NCBI GenBank assembly: GCA_036756705.1
Contig: DAIOKN010000010.1
Coordinates: forward strand, 1 to 64,000
Source of the DNA: Caproicibacter sp002399225
GTDB lineage: Bacteria > Bacillota > Clostridia > Oscillospirales > Acutalibacteraceae
Reading direction: 5' to 3'
Length of the DNA stretch: 64,000 nt
The notes below the pieces were generated by a model. The model saw only the letters and a list, made by a program, of their open reading frames with translations. It searched no databases and was not told the DNA's origin. The number at the start of each line of letters is the position of its first letter. Position 1 is the first letter of the stretch. Positions 34,032 to 41,643 of this stretch are shown here, one piece after another. Position numbers and translations under genes: made by a program.

Positions 34032-34072
34032 ACGGCGGGAGAAAGTGTTTCACTTTCTCCCGCCGCTTTTTT
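34032..34072 (+). terminator. Strong intrinsic terminator
   Basis: The stem of about 16 bp, nearly perfect (CGGCGGGAGAAAGTG with CACTTTCTCCCGCCG), has a TTT loop and is followed by TTTTTT. Confidence 0.92.
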
Positions 34073-34115
34073 GCCGTGCTCCGAAAAATCCTCTTCTATT
34101 TTTACGTTATTCCTA

Positions 34116-34143
34116 TTGAGAAATGACGAAAAAAGACTATACT
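34116..34143 (+). promoter_or_regulatory. Promoter of HD-GYP gene
   Basis: TTGAGA, a 16-base spacer and TATACT, about 90 bases before the start codon. Confidence 0.6.
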
Positions 34144-34235
34144 AAAAATAAAATGGGTTGTTTTGCCATATGATGCAATTCTGTTTGTGAAAAACGAAAA
34201 TCCATTTTTTCATTCTTGTTTGCGGGGGCAAATTT

Positions 34236-35306
34236 ATGAGATATATTCCAACCCTTTGTCTGCGTGAGGGCATGGTACTTGCGAAAAGTCTTTACGGAGA
34301 AGACGGCAGCCTTTTGCTGCAAGCCGGGCAGCCTTTGAAATCTTCTTATATTTCGCACATTGCGCGCAATGGATTTCAAGGCGTGTATATTCGCGATCAA
34401 CTTTCGAAAGAAATCGAAATTAAAGCCGTTATTGACGATGAACTGAGGAACTCGGCAGTCAAAATGGTCCGGGACCTTTTTATTCAGACTATGACTACGG
34501 GGATCACCAAGAACACGGCTGATCAGATCAAGAGGGTTGTAAACGACATTGTGGAGGAAATCATTGAAAACAAAGATGTCATGGTCAACATGATTGATCT
34601 GAAATCTTACGATAATTACACTTATTATCATTCCGTCAACGTCGGAGTCCTTTCGATTGTTGTCGGCGTGGCGGCAGGGATGAACCATACCGAACTTTAC
34701 CAGCTTGGACTCGGCGCGCTGCTGCACGACATCGGCAAAGTATTTATTGATAAAAAAATCATTGACAAGGCGGGTCCTCTGACTCCGGAAGAGTTCGCAA
34801 AGGTCAAAAGACATCCCAGAATCGGGTATGAGTACCTGATGAAAGCTTACCTGGATTTGCCGGTTCCCGCGCTGATGGGAGTTTTGCAGCACCATGAACG
34901 CATGGACGGCAGCGGTTACCCGGAAGGCCTTTCTGCGGATGATGTCAGTCCGTTTAGCCGCATCATTGCAATTGCAGATGTGTTTGACGCCATGACGTCG
35001 GATCGCCCTTACAGGTCCGCCATGATGCCTTCGGAAGTCATGGAGTATTTAATGGGAGGCGCGGGGACCCTGTTCGACCCGGATCTGGTCTGCCTTTTCA
35101 CCAGGAGGGTGGCGGCATTTCCGCTTGGCACCTGTGTGCACCTGAGCAACGGCATGACGGGGATCGTGGTCGAAAACTATGAGGACTGCTGTCTGCGGCC
35201 GAAAGTGAAAGTTTTGTCCCGCGTCGAGCACAGTCCGCTTTATCTGGATCTGAAAAACGACAGGAACTTAACCAATCTCACCATTATGGGTGTGGTGAAA
35301 ATGTAA
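34236..35306 (+). CDS. HD-GYP domain cyclic-di-GMP phosphodiesterase
   Basis: This 356-residue soluble protein has an N-terminal domain of about 110 residues (DUF3391-like opening 'LREGMVLAKSLYGEDGSLLLQAG' type) and then an HD-GYP domain (about 125-300). The metal ligands are kept: 'YHSVNVG', 'LLHDIGK' with HD at 164-165, 'KRHPRIGYEYL', and 'HHERMDGSGYP' containing the GYP motif. It probably degrades c-di-GMP. A C-terminal beta-rich tail of about 60 residues follows. Single-gene transcript with its own promoter and terminator. Confidence 0.9.
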   Translation: MRYIPTLCLREGMVLAKSLYGEDGSLLLQAGQPLKSSYISHIARNGFQGVYIRDQLSKEIEIKAVIDDELRNSAVKMVRDLFIQTMTTGITKNTADQIKRVVNDIVEEIIENKDVMVNMIDLKSYDNYTYYHSVNVGVLSIVVGVAAGMNHTELYQLGLGALLHDIGKVFIDKKIIDKAGPLTPEEFAKVKRHPRIGYEYLMKAYLDLPVPALMGVLQHHERMDGSGYPEGLSADDVSPFSRIIAIADVFDAMTSDRPYRSAMMPSEVMEYLMGGAGTLFDPDLVCLFTRRVAAFPLGTCVHLSNGMTGIVVENYEDCCLRPKVKVLSRVEHSPLYLDLKNDRNLTNLTIMGVVKM

Positions 35307-35343
35307 GTTCCGCTTTTTTTATTTGCTGACTTTTCTCTATTTT

Positions 35344-35378
35344 GGGCCGCACGGAATTTTATCTGTGCGGCCTTTTCT
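35344..35378 (+). terminator. Terminator of HD-GYP gene
   Basis: GGCCGCACGGA pairs with CTGTGCGGCC and is followed by TTTT. Confidence 0.75.
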
Positions 35379-35484
35379 GACCGAATTTAACCACATTTTG
35401 TAGTTTTTTTTGAAAAAATATGTTATACTTAATCTAGAATTATTTTATTCGGGATCAATCCCCATAAAAATAAACAAATTTTCA

Positions 35485-35513
35485 TTGACTAAAATAAATT
35501 TTAGTTATATAAT
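35485..35513 (+). promoter_or_regulatory. Strong sigma-A promoter for a small gene or leader RNA
   Basis: TTGACT, exactly 17 bases, and TATAAT, in an AT-rich 415-base interval without longer genes (35307-35721). It points at the 53-residue small gene, leaving an untranslated leader of about 200 bases. That leader contains only very short open frames (7 and 10 codons). Confidence 0.7.
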
Positions 35514-35721
35514 GAAAGCTGAAAAGACAGTGAGATTAAATTCACAAAAATAGAAAGACGGATTCACTATTATTATGGAAAAGGCAATAAAATTTTAAAA
35601 AAAAAGAAGAGATCATGAGGAACTCTTTCAAAACCACTTTTTTCTAGCATTACATAGCAGATAAGAATTTCATGATAAAAAATGCAAAAAAAACAGCCCC
35701 AAATTGCATGGGGAGGAGAGA

Positions 35722-35883
35722 ATGGGAACAAATGAATCCTGTAGGCATCCATTCTGCTCCGTATATTATAAAAGACCGGTCATCGTTTTTGCAATAAAAG
35801 GCGCTGTTAGACAAAATGAAAAAATTTTCCGTGGCTGTAGCCGCTGCAAAGCCTATGAAATGTTTGGCTTTATCTATTTGTGA
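35722..35883 (+). CDS. Small four-cysteine protein (53 aa), possible zinc-binding
   Basis: An ATG follows GGGGAGGAG by three to four bases. The product has cysteine pairs at C7/C12 and C39/C42 flanking a basic, hydrophobic middle, the arrangement of a small zinc ribbon. A strong promoter lies 209 bases upstream. The 3' end overlaps the 3' end of the convergent YheO-type regulator by 10 bases. I do not recognise a family. It could be a small regulatory or nucleic-acid-binding protein. Confidence 0.5.
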   Translation: MGTNESCRHPFCSVYYKRPVIVFAIKGAVRQNEKIFRGCSRCKAYEMFGFIYL

Positions 35884-36542
35884 TTCAAATTTCTGATATG
35901 CATATACACCGTACTTTTTGAAATGGAAAGCATATCGGCAATTTTGAGGATGGCATCTTTTAAATTAAAAATTCCCTGGCAGTATAAGGTCCTGATAATT
36001 TCCTTATTCCGGTTTGCGGCGGTGATGCTACTGTCATTGAAAACTTTTTCCTTTGCGTTTTCAACCGCCTCCCGGATCAGATCATCGGAGTTTTCCACAT
36101 AGTTTTCCGTGACCGTTCCAACCGTAGAGGAAGCGGCTTCCGGCGAGAAGGAACTGACCAGGGAAGCAAGGGGGGTGTTGAGGTAAAAATTGATGCAGAG
36201 CAGTCCGATAGTCCGGTCCTTATTTCCCTGGATGGAAATAGTGCAGGATTTCAGAAGCTGGCCTGTTTTGCTTTTGCTAAAATAGGTCAAGTTACGCTGC
36301 TTGGGGTTCTTATGAATATTTTCAAGGAAAGGCAGAGCCAGATCGGTGATTGGGGAGCCAATGCCGCGGCCTGAGTGGTACCCGTTGAAGATTGCGATCA
36401 CGGAGTGATCCAAATCTTCGAGATTATGCAGGATTATTTCATATCCTTCGCCCAGGTAATCCGCCAGGCCTTTGGCAAGCACTTTGTAAGTCTCCAAAAT
36501 TTCTTTCTCGGTTTTTGTTAATTTCAAATTAAAATTCTGCAT
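35874..36542 (-). CDS. YheO/DauR-type transcriptional regulator
   Basis: The 222-residue protein has an N-terminal YheO PAS-like domain (about 10-125; 'HNLEDLDHSVIAIFNGYHSGR..GSPITDLAL' type, with 'GLLCINFYLNTPL') and a C-terminal helix-turn-helix (about 170-222; 'IVKDAILKIADMLSISKSTVYMHIR' type). Such regulators control amino-acid catabolism, for example DauR for D-arginine. It is divergent from the serine dehydratase operon, with palindromes between them, so it most likely controls that operon in response to a ligand of the pathway. Confidence 0.85.
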   Translation of the reverse strand: MQNFNLKLTKTEKEILETYKVLAKGLADYLGEGYEIILHNLEDLDHSVIAIFNGYHSGRGIGSPITDLALPFLENIHKNPKQRNLTYFSKSKTGQLLKSCTISIQGNKDRTIGLLCINFYLNTPLASLVSSFSPEAASSTVGTVTENYVENSDDLIREAVENAKEKVFNDSSITAANRNKEIIRTLYCQGIFNLKDAILKIADMLSISKSTVYMHIRNLNHK

Positions 36543-36572
36543 AAAATTCTCCCCGTATCTTTAAAAACTGAC

Positions 36573-36589
36573 ATGAAAAAGCTTTTCAT
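36573..36589. promoter_or_regulatory. Palindrome 1 in regulator-sdaAB gap
   Basis: ATGAAAA and TTTTCAT flank a 3-base centre in the 137-base divergent gap. Candidate operator for the YheO-type regulator. Confidence 0.4.
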
Positions 36590-36592
36590 AAA

Positions 36593-36616
36593 AAACACTT
36601 ACCATATTAAGTGTTT
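36593..36616. promoter_or_regulatory. Palindrome 2 in regulator-sdaAB gap
   Basis: AAACACTT (36593-36600) and AAGTGTTT (36609-36616) are perfect inverted arms around 8 bases. Candidate operator for the YheO-type regulator. Confidence 0.45.
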
Positions 36617-36679
36617 GAGCGGATTCTGTCAATAAAAACCGTTGAAGGAAAAGGCCGATCCAGCAATTGGAGGTAGGAG

Positions 36680-37339
36680 ATGGATGTATTCAGTATTATC
36701 GGCCCTGTGATGATTGGACCTTCCAGTTCACACACGGCCGGTGCCGTCAGAATCGGCAATGTCGCAGGTTCCCTGCTGGGGGAAGAAATCGCGTCTGCAG
36801 ATATCCTGTTCGTCGGTTCCTTTGCTAAAACTTACCGGGGGCATGGGACGGATAAAGCGGTGATCGCCGGCATCCTCGGCATGGCGCCGAGCGATTCACG
36901 AATTAAAACAAGTCTGGAATACGCGAAGAAAAAGGGCGTTCAGTTTCAATTCCGGACCGGAGAAATGGATGGGGTCCACCCCAACACCATGCAGATTACC
37001 CTGACTGGAAAGCAGGGGAAAAAAGTGGAGGTCCTGGGCTCTTCCATCGGGGGCGGAAACATTGTCATCAAGAAGATCAACGGATATGCAATCAATGTTT
37101 TGGGCCAGAGCACGACTCTGCTCGTTTTTCACAGAGATATCCCCGGCATGATTTCGGACGTCACCAGGCTGCTGGCCATCCATGACATCAACATCAACCG
37201 TTTCAGCCTGCAGCGGGACAAAAAGGGCGGGATTGCCGTGATGGCAATCGAAATTGACGGAAAAATTCCGGACAATGTTGTGGAAGAGGTCAAACATGTC
37301 CACAACGTGACTGAAGTCGTTCTTTTGAAAATGGATTAG
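36680..37339 (+). CDS. sdaAB: L-serine dehydratase, iron-sulfur-dependent, beta subunit
   Basis: With SdaAA it deaminates L-serine to pyruvate using an oxygen-sensitive [4Fe-4S] cluster. The 219-residue subunit starts 'MDVFSIIGPVMIGPSSSHTAGAVRIG', the substrate-binding motif of the family (quoted in part), and ends with an ACT domain (about 145-219; 'VFHRDIPGMISDVTRLL'). The start follows GGAGGTAGGAG. It is first in a serine/threonine catabolic island. Confidence 0.95.
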   Translation: MDVFSIIGPVMIGPSSSHTAGAVRIGNVAGSLLGEEIASADILFVGSFAKTYRGHGTDKAVIAGILGMAPSDSRIKTSLEYAKKKGVQFQFRTGEMDGVHPNTMQITLTGKQGKKVEVLGSSIGGGNIVIKKINGYAINVLGQSTTLLVFHRDIPGMISDVTRLLAIHDININRFSLQRDKKGGIAVMAIEIDGKIPDNVVEEVKHVHNVTEVVLLKMD

Positions 37340-37348
37340 GAGAAACAG

Positions 37349-38233
37349 ATGCTAACTTATAATTCGGTTCAGGAACTGATTGAAGCCGCCTGCGCACAAA
37401 AGCGAAAAATTTCAGAACTTGTGCTGGAAGACCAGGCGGCTTCTCTGGAAAAAACGCAGGAGCAGGTTTATGACGTGATGCGGAGCAGCTTTCAGGTGAT
37501 GAAGGAGGCGGCGGCCAGCGGCCTGCAAAAAGAGAGCCGTTCCGCGAGCGGACTCACGGGCGGCAGCGCGGTCAAAATGGAGCGCGCGGTCCGTTCCGGG
37601 AAGTCCATCTGCGGGAAGGTGATCGGCGAGGCGATCGCGAAGGCCCTGGCTGTTTCAGAGACGAACGCCTGCATGGGGAAAATCGTGGCGGCCCCGACGG
37701 CCGGTTCCTGCGGAATCCTTCCCGCCGCACTGCTGACCGTGATGGAAGCGTACCAGGTGCAGGAGCACGACGCCGTGATGTCCCTGTTTACGGCGGCGGG
37801 GTTCGGGATGGTGATCGCCAAGAAAGCCAGCATTGCCGGCGCCGAAGGCGGCTGCCAGGCCGAATGTGGTTCGGCCTCCGCCATGGCCGCCGCCGCTTTG
37901 GCGGAAGTCATGGGGGGGACGCCGCAGATGGCCGGGAACGCCTGCGCCATCGCCCTGAAGAATATTCTGGGGCTGGTCTGCGACCCGGTGGCGGGATTGG
38001 TGGAAATCCCCTGTATTAAGAGAAACGCCTCAGGGGTTACCAACGCGTTCACGGCCGCGGATATGGCCCTGGCGGGGATCGAAAGCGCCATCCCGCCGGA
38101 CGAAGTCATCGAAGCGATGAAAAAGATAGGCGACGCCATGCCGAATTCCCTGAAAGAAACGGCGGAAGGCGGCCTGGCGGTAACACCGACAGGCAAGAAA
38201 CTTTATCAGAAGGTCTTTGGGGTAAAACCTTAA
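37349..38233 (+). CDS. sdaAA: L-serine dehydratase, iron-sulfur-dependent, alpha subunit
   Basis: This is the catalytic subunit of the clostridial-type serine dehydratase. The 294 residues include the glycine-rich 'APTAGSCGILPAAL' (about 112-125), 'EGGCQAECGSASAMAAAAL' (about 168-186) and 'GLVCDPVAGLVEIPCIKRN' (about 208-226), which hold the cluster cysteines. It lies nine bases after sdaAB. Confidence 0.95.
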   Translation: MLTYNSVQELIEAACAQKRKISELVLEDQAASLEKTQEQVYDVMRSSFQVMKEAAASGLQKESRSASGLTGGSAVKMERAVRSGKSICGKVIGEAIAKALAVSETNACMGKIVAAPTAGSCGILPAALLTVMEAYQVQEHDAVMSLFTAAGFGMVIAKKASIAGAEGGCQAECGSASAMAAAALAEVMGGTPQMAGNACAIALKNILGLVCDPVAGLVEIPCIKRNASGVTNAFTAADMALAGIESAIPPDEVIEAMKKIGDAMPNSLKETAEGGLAVTPTGKKLYQKVFGVKP

Positions 38234-38286
38234 CCTCAATGGAAAAAAACTAGCAAACTTGGAAAGCATCCCTGCAAAACTGGCCC

Positions 38287-38418
38287 ATGAACCTCAGCCA
38301 CGCCCTGATCCGGATTGCCGTCGTCGGCATTCTGGTTTCGCTGCTGGTCATGTTCGGCGCATTTTTCGGCTCTGCCCTGATTGCTGAAATTATCCTGAAA
38401 GCGGAGGGAATGATCTAA
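38287..38418 (+). CDS. Single-membrane-segment small protein (43 aa) or permease remnant
   Basis: An ATG frame of 43 codons encodes one strongly hydrophobic segment (about residues 8-38) and a short polar C-terminus. No good ribosome site is seen. It resembles the last helix of a transporter, so it may be the remnant of a deleted permease. The next 197 bases (38419-38615) contain a GC-rich hairpin near 38530-38560 and nothing else recognised. Confidence 0.3.
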   Translation: MNLSHALIRIAVVGILVSLLVMFGAFFGSALIAEIILKAEGMI

Positions 38419-38615
38419 CGCTTTTAAAAGAGCGTGTCATCGAAACTTCAGATGGCTTCGTTTCAGCTGCAGGGAAACCACTTTTAGCGGTATTGACTGA
38501 TAGACGATTTTGGGGGCTTGCGCTTATCCCGGGCGGCAAACCGTTTTCCGCCGCCGGGAGGCGCGAACCCAAAATACATAAATCTTTATTATTTTATTTA
38601 GGAGGTCTTTTTGAA

Positions 38616-39809
38616 ATGTTGACACTGGAAATGATCCAGGACGCGCAAAAGGCACTGAAAGGCGTTGCCCGCGTCACTCCGCTGTCCCAGACGAAAAATC
38701 TTGGGGACAATGTGTACATCAAAGCGGAAAATCTGCAGTTGACCGGCGCGTTCAAAATTCGCGGCGCTTACAACAAAGTTCGCTCCCTGACCCCGGAGGA
38801 AAGATCGAAGGGCGTCATTGCCTGCTCGGCCGGCAACCATGCGCAGGGCATCGCGCTCTCCGCGACAAGGCTCGGCATTAAGTCCATTATCTGCATGCCG
38901 GCGGCCGCGCCGCTGAGCAAGGTCGAGGCGACGAAGAAATATGGAGCGAAAGTGGTCCTGGTCCCAGGTGTTTATGACGACGCCGCGGCGGAAGCGGTAC
39001 GTCTGACCAAAGAGCACGGCTATACTTTCGCCCATCCGTTTAACGACGAATATGTCATCGCGGGCCAGGGCACTATCGGCCTGGAGATCCTGGAGCAGCT
39101 GCCGGAAGTCGATCAGGTGGTTGTCCCGATCGGCGGCGGCGGCCTGATCAGCGGTGTCGCTTTTGCCATTAAGCATCTGAAGCCTTCCTGCAAGGTGATT
39201 GGGGTTCAGGCAGCCGGCGCGGCGGGAATGCTGAACTCCATCCGGAAGGGCAAACCGGTCGCCCTCGACAGCATTTCCACCATTGCCGACGGCATTGCAG
39301 TCAAGAAGCCGGGCGACGTGTCCTTCGCGCTGTGCAAACAGTATGTGGATGAAATTGTAACGGTTGAAGACGATGAAATTGCAGCCGCTATCGTAGCCCT
39401 CATGGACGGCATGAAGATCGTTGCGGAAGGCGCCGGTGCTGCGCCGGTTGCGGCCGTGATGTTCGGCAAGGTCGATGCGACGAACAAAAAGACCGCCTGT
39501 GTGGTTTCCGGCGGAAACGTCGACATTACAACTTTGTCCCGCATTATTTTGAAGGGCCTTTCCAAGAACGGTCAGATCGCGGAATTTACGACCAAGATCG
39601 CAGATCAGCCCGGCAATCTGGCAAAGCTGCTGGAGGTCATTTCCGGCACCGGTGCGAATGTGCTCAGAGTGAACCACGCGCGTGAAGACCGCAAATCCGA
39701 AGTGGGCGCCTGCGTGGTAAAGATGGTTTTGGAAACCCGCAACATGCAGCATGTGGAGAAAATTGGGAAAGCGCTGAAAGATAAAGGCTACGAAACGATT
39801 GATACATAA
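38616..39809 (+). CDS. Threonine ammonia-lyase, catabolic type with ACT domain
   Basis: This PLP enzyme converts threonine to 2-oxobutyrate and ammonia. The 397 residues include the PLP lysine in 'TGAFKIRGAYNK' (about 42-53), 'SAGNHAQGIA' (about 71-80) and 'IPIGGGGLISG'-type phosphate loop (about 170-180). A single C-terminal ACT domain (about 325-397; 'ADQPGNLAKLLEVIS') follows, as in TdcB-like enzymes of Gram-positives. The start at 38616 follows AGGAGG. A longer frame upstream was not used. Confidence 0.92.
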   Translation: MLTLEMIQDAQKALKGVARVTPLSQTKNLGDNVYIKAENLQLTGAFKIRGAYNKVRSLTPEERSKGVIACSAGNHAQGIALSATRLGIKSIICMPAAAPLSKVEATKKYGAKVVLVPGVYDDAAAEAVRLTKEHGYTFAHPFNDEYVIAGQGTIGLEILEQLPEVDQVVVPIGGGGLISGVAFAIKHLKPSCKVIGVQAAGAAGMLNSIRKGKPVALDSISTIADGIAVKKPGDVSFALCKQYVDEIVTVEDDEIAAAIVALMDGMKIVAEGAGAAPVAAVMFGKVDATNKKTACVVSGGNVDITTLSRIILKGLSKNGQIAEFTTKIADQPGNLAKLLEVISGTGANVLRVNHAREDRKSEVGACVVKMVLETRNMQHVEKIGKALKDKGYETIDT

Positions 39810-39891
39810 GTCCGCAAGAATCTAACGGCTTCTATCATTTTTCACCAAGGGGGGGATAGGCTTCCGGTGAAAAGCCGGAAGTCTTCGAGAC

Positions 39892-41148
39892 ATGAAAAAA
39901 GAGAAAAAAGAGAAAAACGATAAAAATAAGATCACGCTGGGGCTGCTCCCTAAGCTGATTGTTGCGATCGTCCTCGGTATTGTGGTCGGTAACATCGCAA
40001 AATCGGCAAACGCTCCCGTCATCATCCGGCTGGGCGCGACATATAACTCTATTTTCGGTAATTTCCTCAGTTTCTGCATTCCGCTCATCATCATCGGCTT
40101 TGTTGTGCCGGGCATTGCAGATCTGGGCGATGGCGCCGGAAAAACGCTGGCAGTGACGGCGGGGATCGCTTATCTGTCCACGATCATTGCCGGAACCTTT
40201 GCGTTCTGTGTGGACAAGGCGGCCTTCCCGGCGTTCCTGAAAGTTGGCTCGATTCCGATGACCAACACCGCCAACGCCGAAAAAACGATGCAGAAGACCT
40301 ATTTCACCATTCAAATGAATCCGATCATGGATGTCATGGCCGCCCTGCTGATATCGTTTATTCTGGGCCTGGGCATTTCCATTATGCATGCCCATACCTT
40401 GAAAGCGGTCTTTGATGATTTTCAGGGCGTTATTGTCAAAGTCGTCACCGGCGTTATCATTCCGCTGCTGCCAATTCACGTCTACGGCATTTTTGCAAAC
40501 ATGACCTATGCCGGAACGGTTGCCGAAATCCTGAGTGTATTCATCAAGGTCTTCATCTTGATCATTGCAATGCACTGGATCATAATCACGTTCCAGTATA
40601 CGGTGGCCGGTTCCTTTGCCAAGAGAAATCCGTTTAAGCTGATTAAAAAGATGATTCCGGCTTATGTAACGGGCATGGGGACTCAATCCTCCGCCGCTAC
40701 CATCCCGGTAACGACACAGTGCGCCAAGAACAACGGAGTCCGCGACAAAATCGCCGACTTTGTGTGCCCGCTGTGCGCCACAATTCATCTGTCCGGCTCG
40801 ACCATCACGCTGACCAGCTGCTCCCTCGCGGTCCTGATGCTGTGTGGCTCCGGGACCGGGTTTGGAAAAATGTTCCCGTTTATTCTGATGCTGGGCGTAA
40901 CGATGGTTGCGGCTCCCGGCGTGCCGGGCGGCGCCGTCATGGCGGCCCTCGGAATTCTGCAGTCCATGCTTGGCTTTAACCAGGATATGCAGGCCCTTAT
41001 GATTGCGCTTTACATTGCGCAGGATAGCTTTGGGACTGCCTGCAATGTCACCGGCGACGGAGCAATTGCGGTGCTGGTAGATTTTATTTTCGGCGGTCGT
41101 AAGTCGAAAGATGATACTTCTACTCCCACTGCGGTTTCCAATACGTAA
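39892..41148 (+). CDS. Dicarboxylate/amino acid:cation symporter (SDF/DAACS family)
   Basis: The 418-residue membrane protein has a basic N-terminus (seven Lys/Glu pairs) followed by about eight membrane segments and two re-entrant loops. Family motifs are 'TQSSAATIPVT' (HP1 serine-rich tip, about 264-274), 'APGVPGGAVM' (HP2, about 343-352) and 'VTGDGAIAV' (TM8 substrate site). In this setting, between threonine ammonia-lyase and ridA, it likely imports serine or threonine with Na+. Confidence 0.88.
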   Translation: MKKEKKEKNDKNKITLGLLPKLIVAIVLGIVVGNIAKSANAPVIIRLGATYNSIFGNFLSFCIPLIIIGFVVPGIADLGDGAGKTLAVTAGIAYLSTIIAGTFAFCVDKAAFPAFLKVGSIPMTNTANAEKTMQKTYFTIQMNPIMDVMAALLISFILGLGISIMHAHTLKAVFDDFQGVIVKVVTGVIIPLLPIHVYGIFANMTYAGTVAEILSVFIKVFILIIAMHWIIITFQYTVAGSFAKRNPFKLIKKMIPAYVTGMGTQSSAATIPVTTQCAKNNGVRDKIADFVCPLCATIHLSGSTITLTSCSLAVLMLCGSGTGFGKMFPFILMLGVTMVAAPGVPGGAVMAALGILQSMLGFNQDMQALMIALYIAQDSFGTACNVTGDGAIAVLVDFIFGGRKSKDDTSTPTAVSNT

Positions 41149-41194
41149 ATTTCTAATAGATCAACCAATATAATTTGAAAGGACTTTGATCTTC

Positions 41195-41575
41195 ATGTTT
41201 AACGTTACAAAAACAGATCGTGCACCGGCGGCAATCGGCCCTTACTCCCAGGCTATTTCGGCCAACGGTTTCCTTTTCGCTTCCGGTCAGGTCGCTCTGA
41301 TGCCCGGCACCGGCGAAATTGTCGGCAAGACGATTGAAGAGCAGACGGAACGTGTCTGCCGGAGCATCAAGGCAATTCTGGACGCCAATGGACTGACTTT
41401 TAACGATGTTGTCAAAACCACCTGTTTCCTGGCGGATATGAATGATTTCACCGCGTTTAACGCCGTGTACGGCAAATATTTCACCAGCAAGCCCGCCCGT
41501 TCCTGCGTGGCGGTAAAGGCTCTTCCGAAGAACCTGCTGTGCGAAGTCGAGATCGTTGCTGCCCTGAAGAAATAA
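41195..41575 (+). CDS. ridA: RidA family enamine/imine deaminase
   Basis: RidA hydrolyses reactive 2-aminoacrylate and 2-aminocrotonate released by serine and threonine dehydratases. The 126-residue protein has 'APAAIGPYSQAI' (about 11-22), 'FASGQVALMPGTGEI' and the conserved arginine in 'KPARSCVAVKALPKN' (about 100-114), with the glutamate of 'CEVEIVAA' at the end. The ATG at 41195 is 11 bases after AAAGGA. Its place at the end of the dehydratase island fits its role exactly. Confidence 0.95.
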   Translation: MFNVTKTDRAPAAIGPYSQAISANGFLFASGQVALMPGTGEIVGKTIEEQTERVCRSIKAILDANGLTFNDVVKTTCFLADMNDFTAFNAVYGKYFTSKPARSCVAVKALPKNLLCEVEIVAALKK

Positions 41576-41594
41576 GACGGCTTCTTTATACCGG

Positions 41595-41634
41595 GCGGGG
41601 CCCAGCCAACTTTTTGGCTGGGCCCCGCTTTTCT
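41595..41634. terminator. Terminator after ridA
   Basis: GCGGGGCCCAGCCAA pairs perfectly with TTGGCTGGGCCCCGC and is followed by TTTTCTT. It probably serves the convergent NSS gene as well. Confidence 0.9.
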
Positions 41635-41643
41635 TATCCGCTG

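Noticed and set aside
38419..38615. Remnant of an insertion sequence before the threonine ammonia-lyase gene
   Set aside because: A GC-rich hairpin is present, but there are no terminal repeats, target duplication or transposase fragment.
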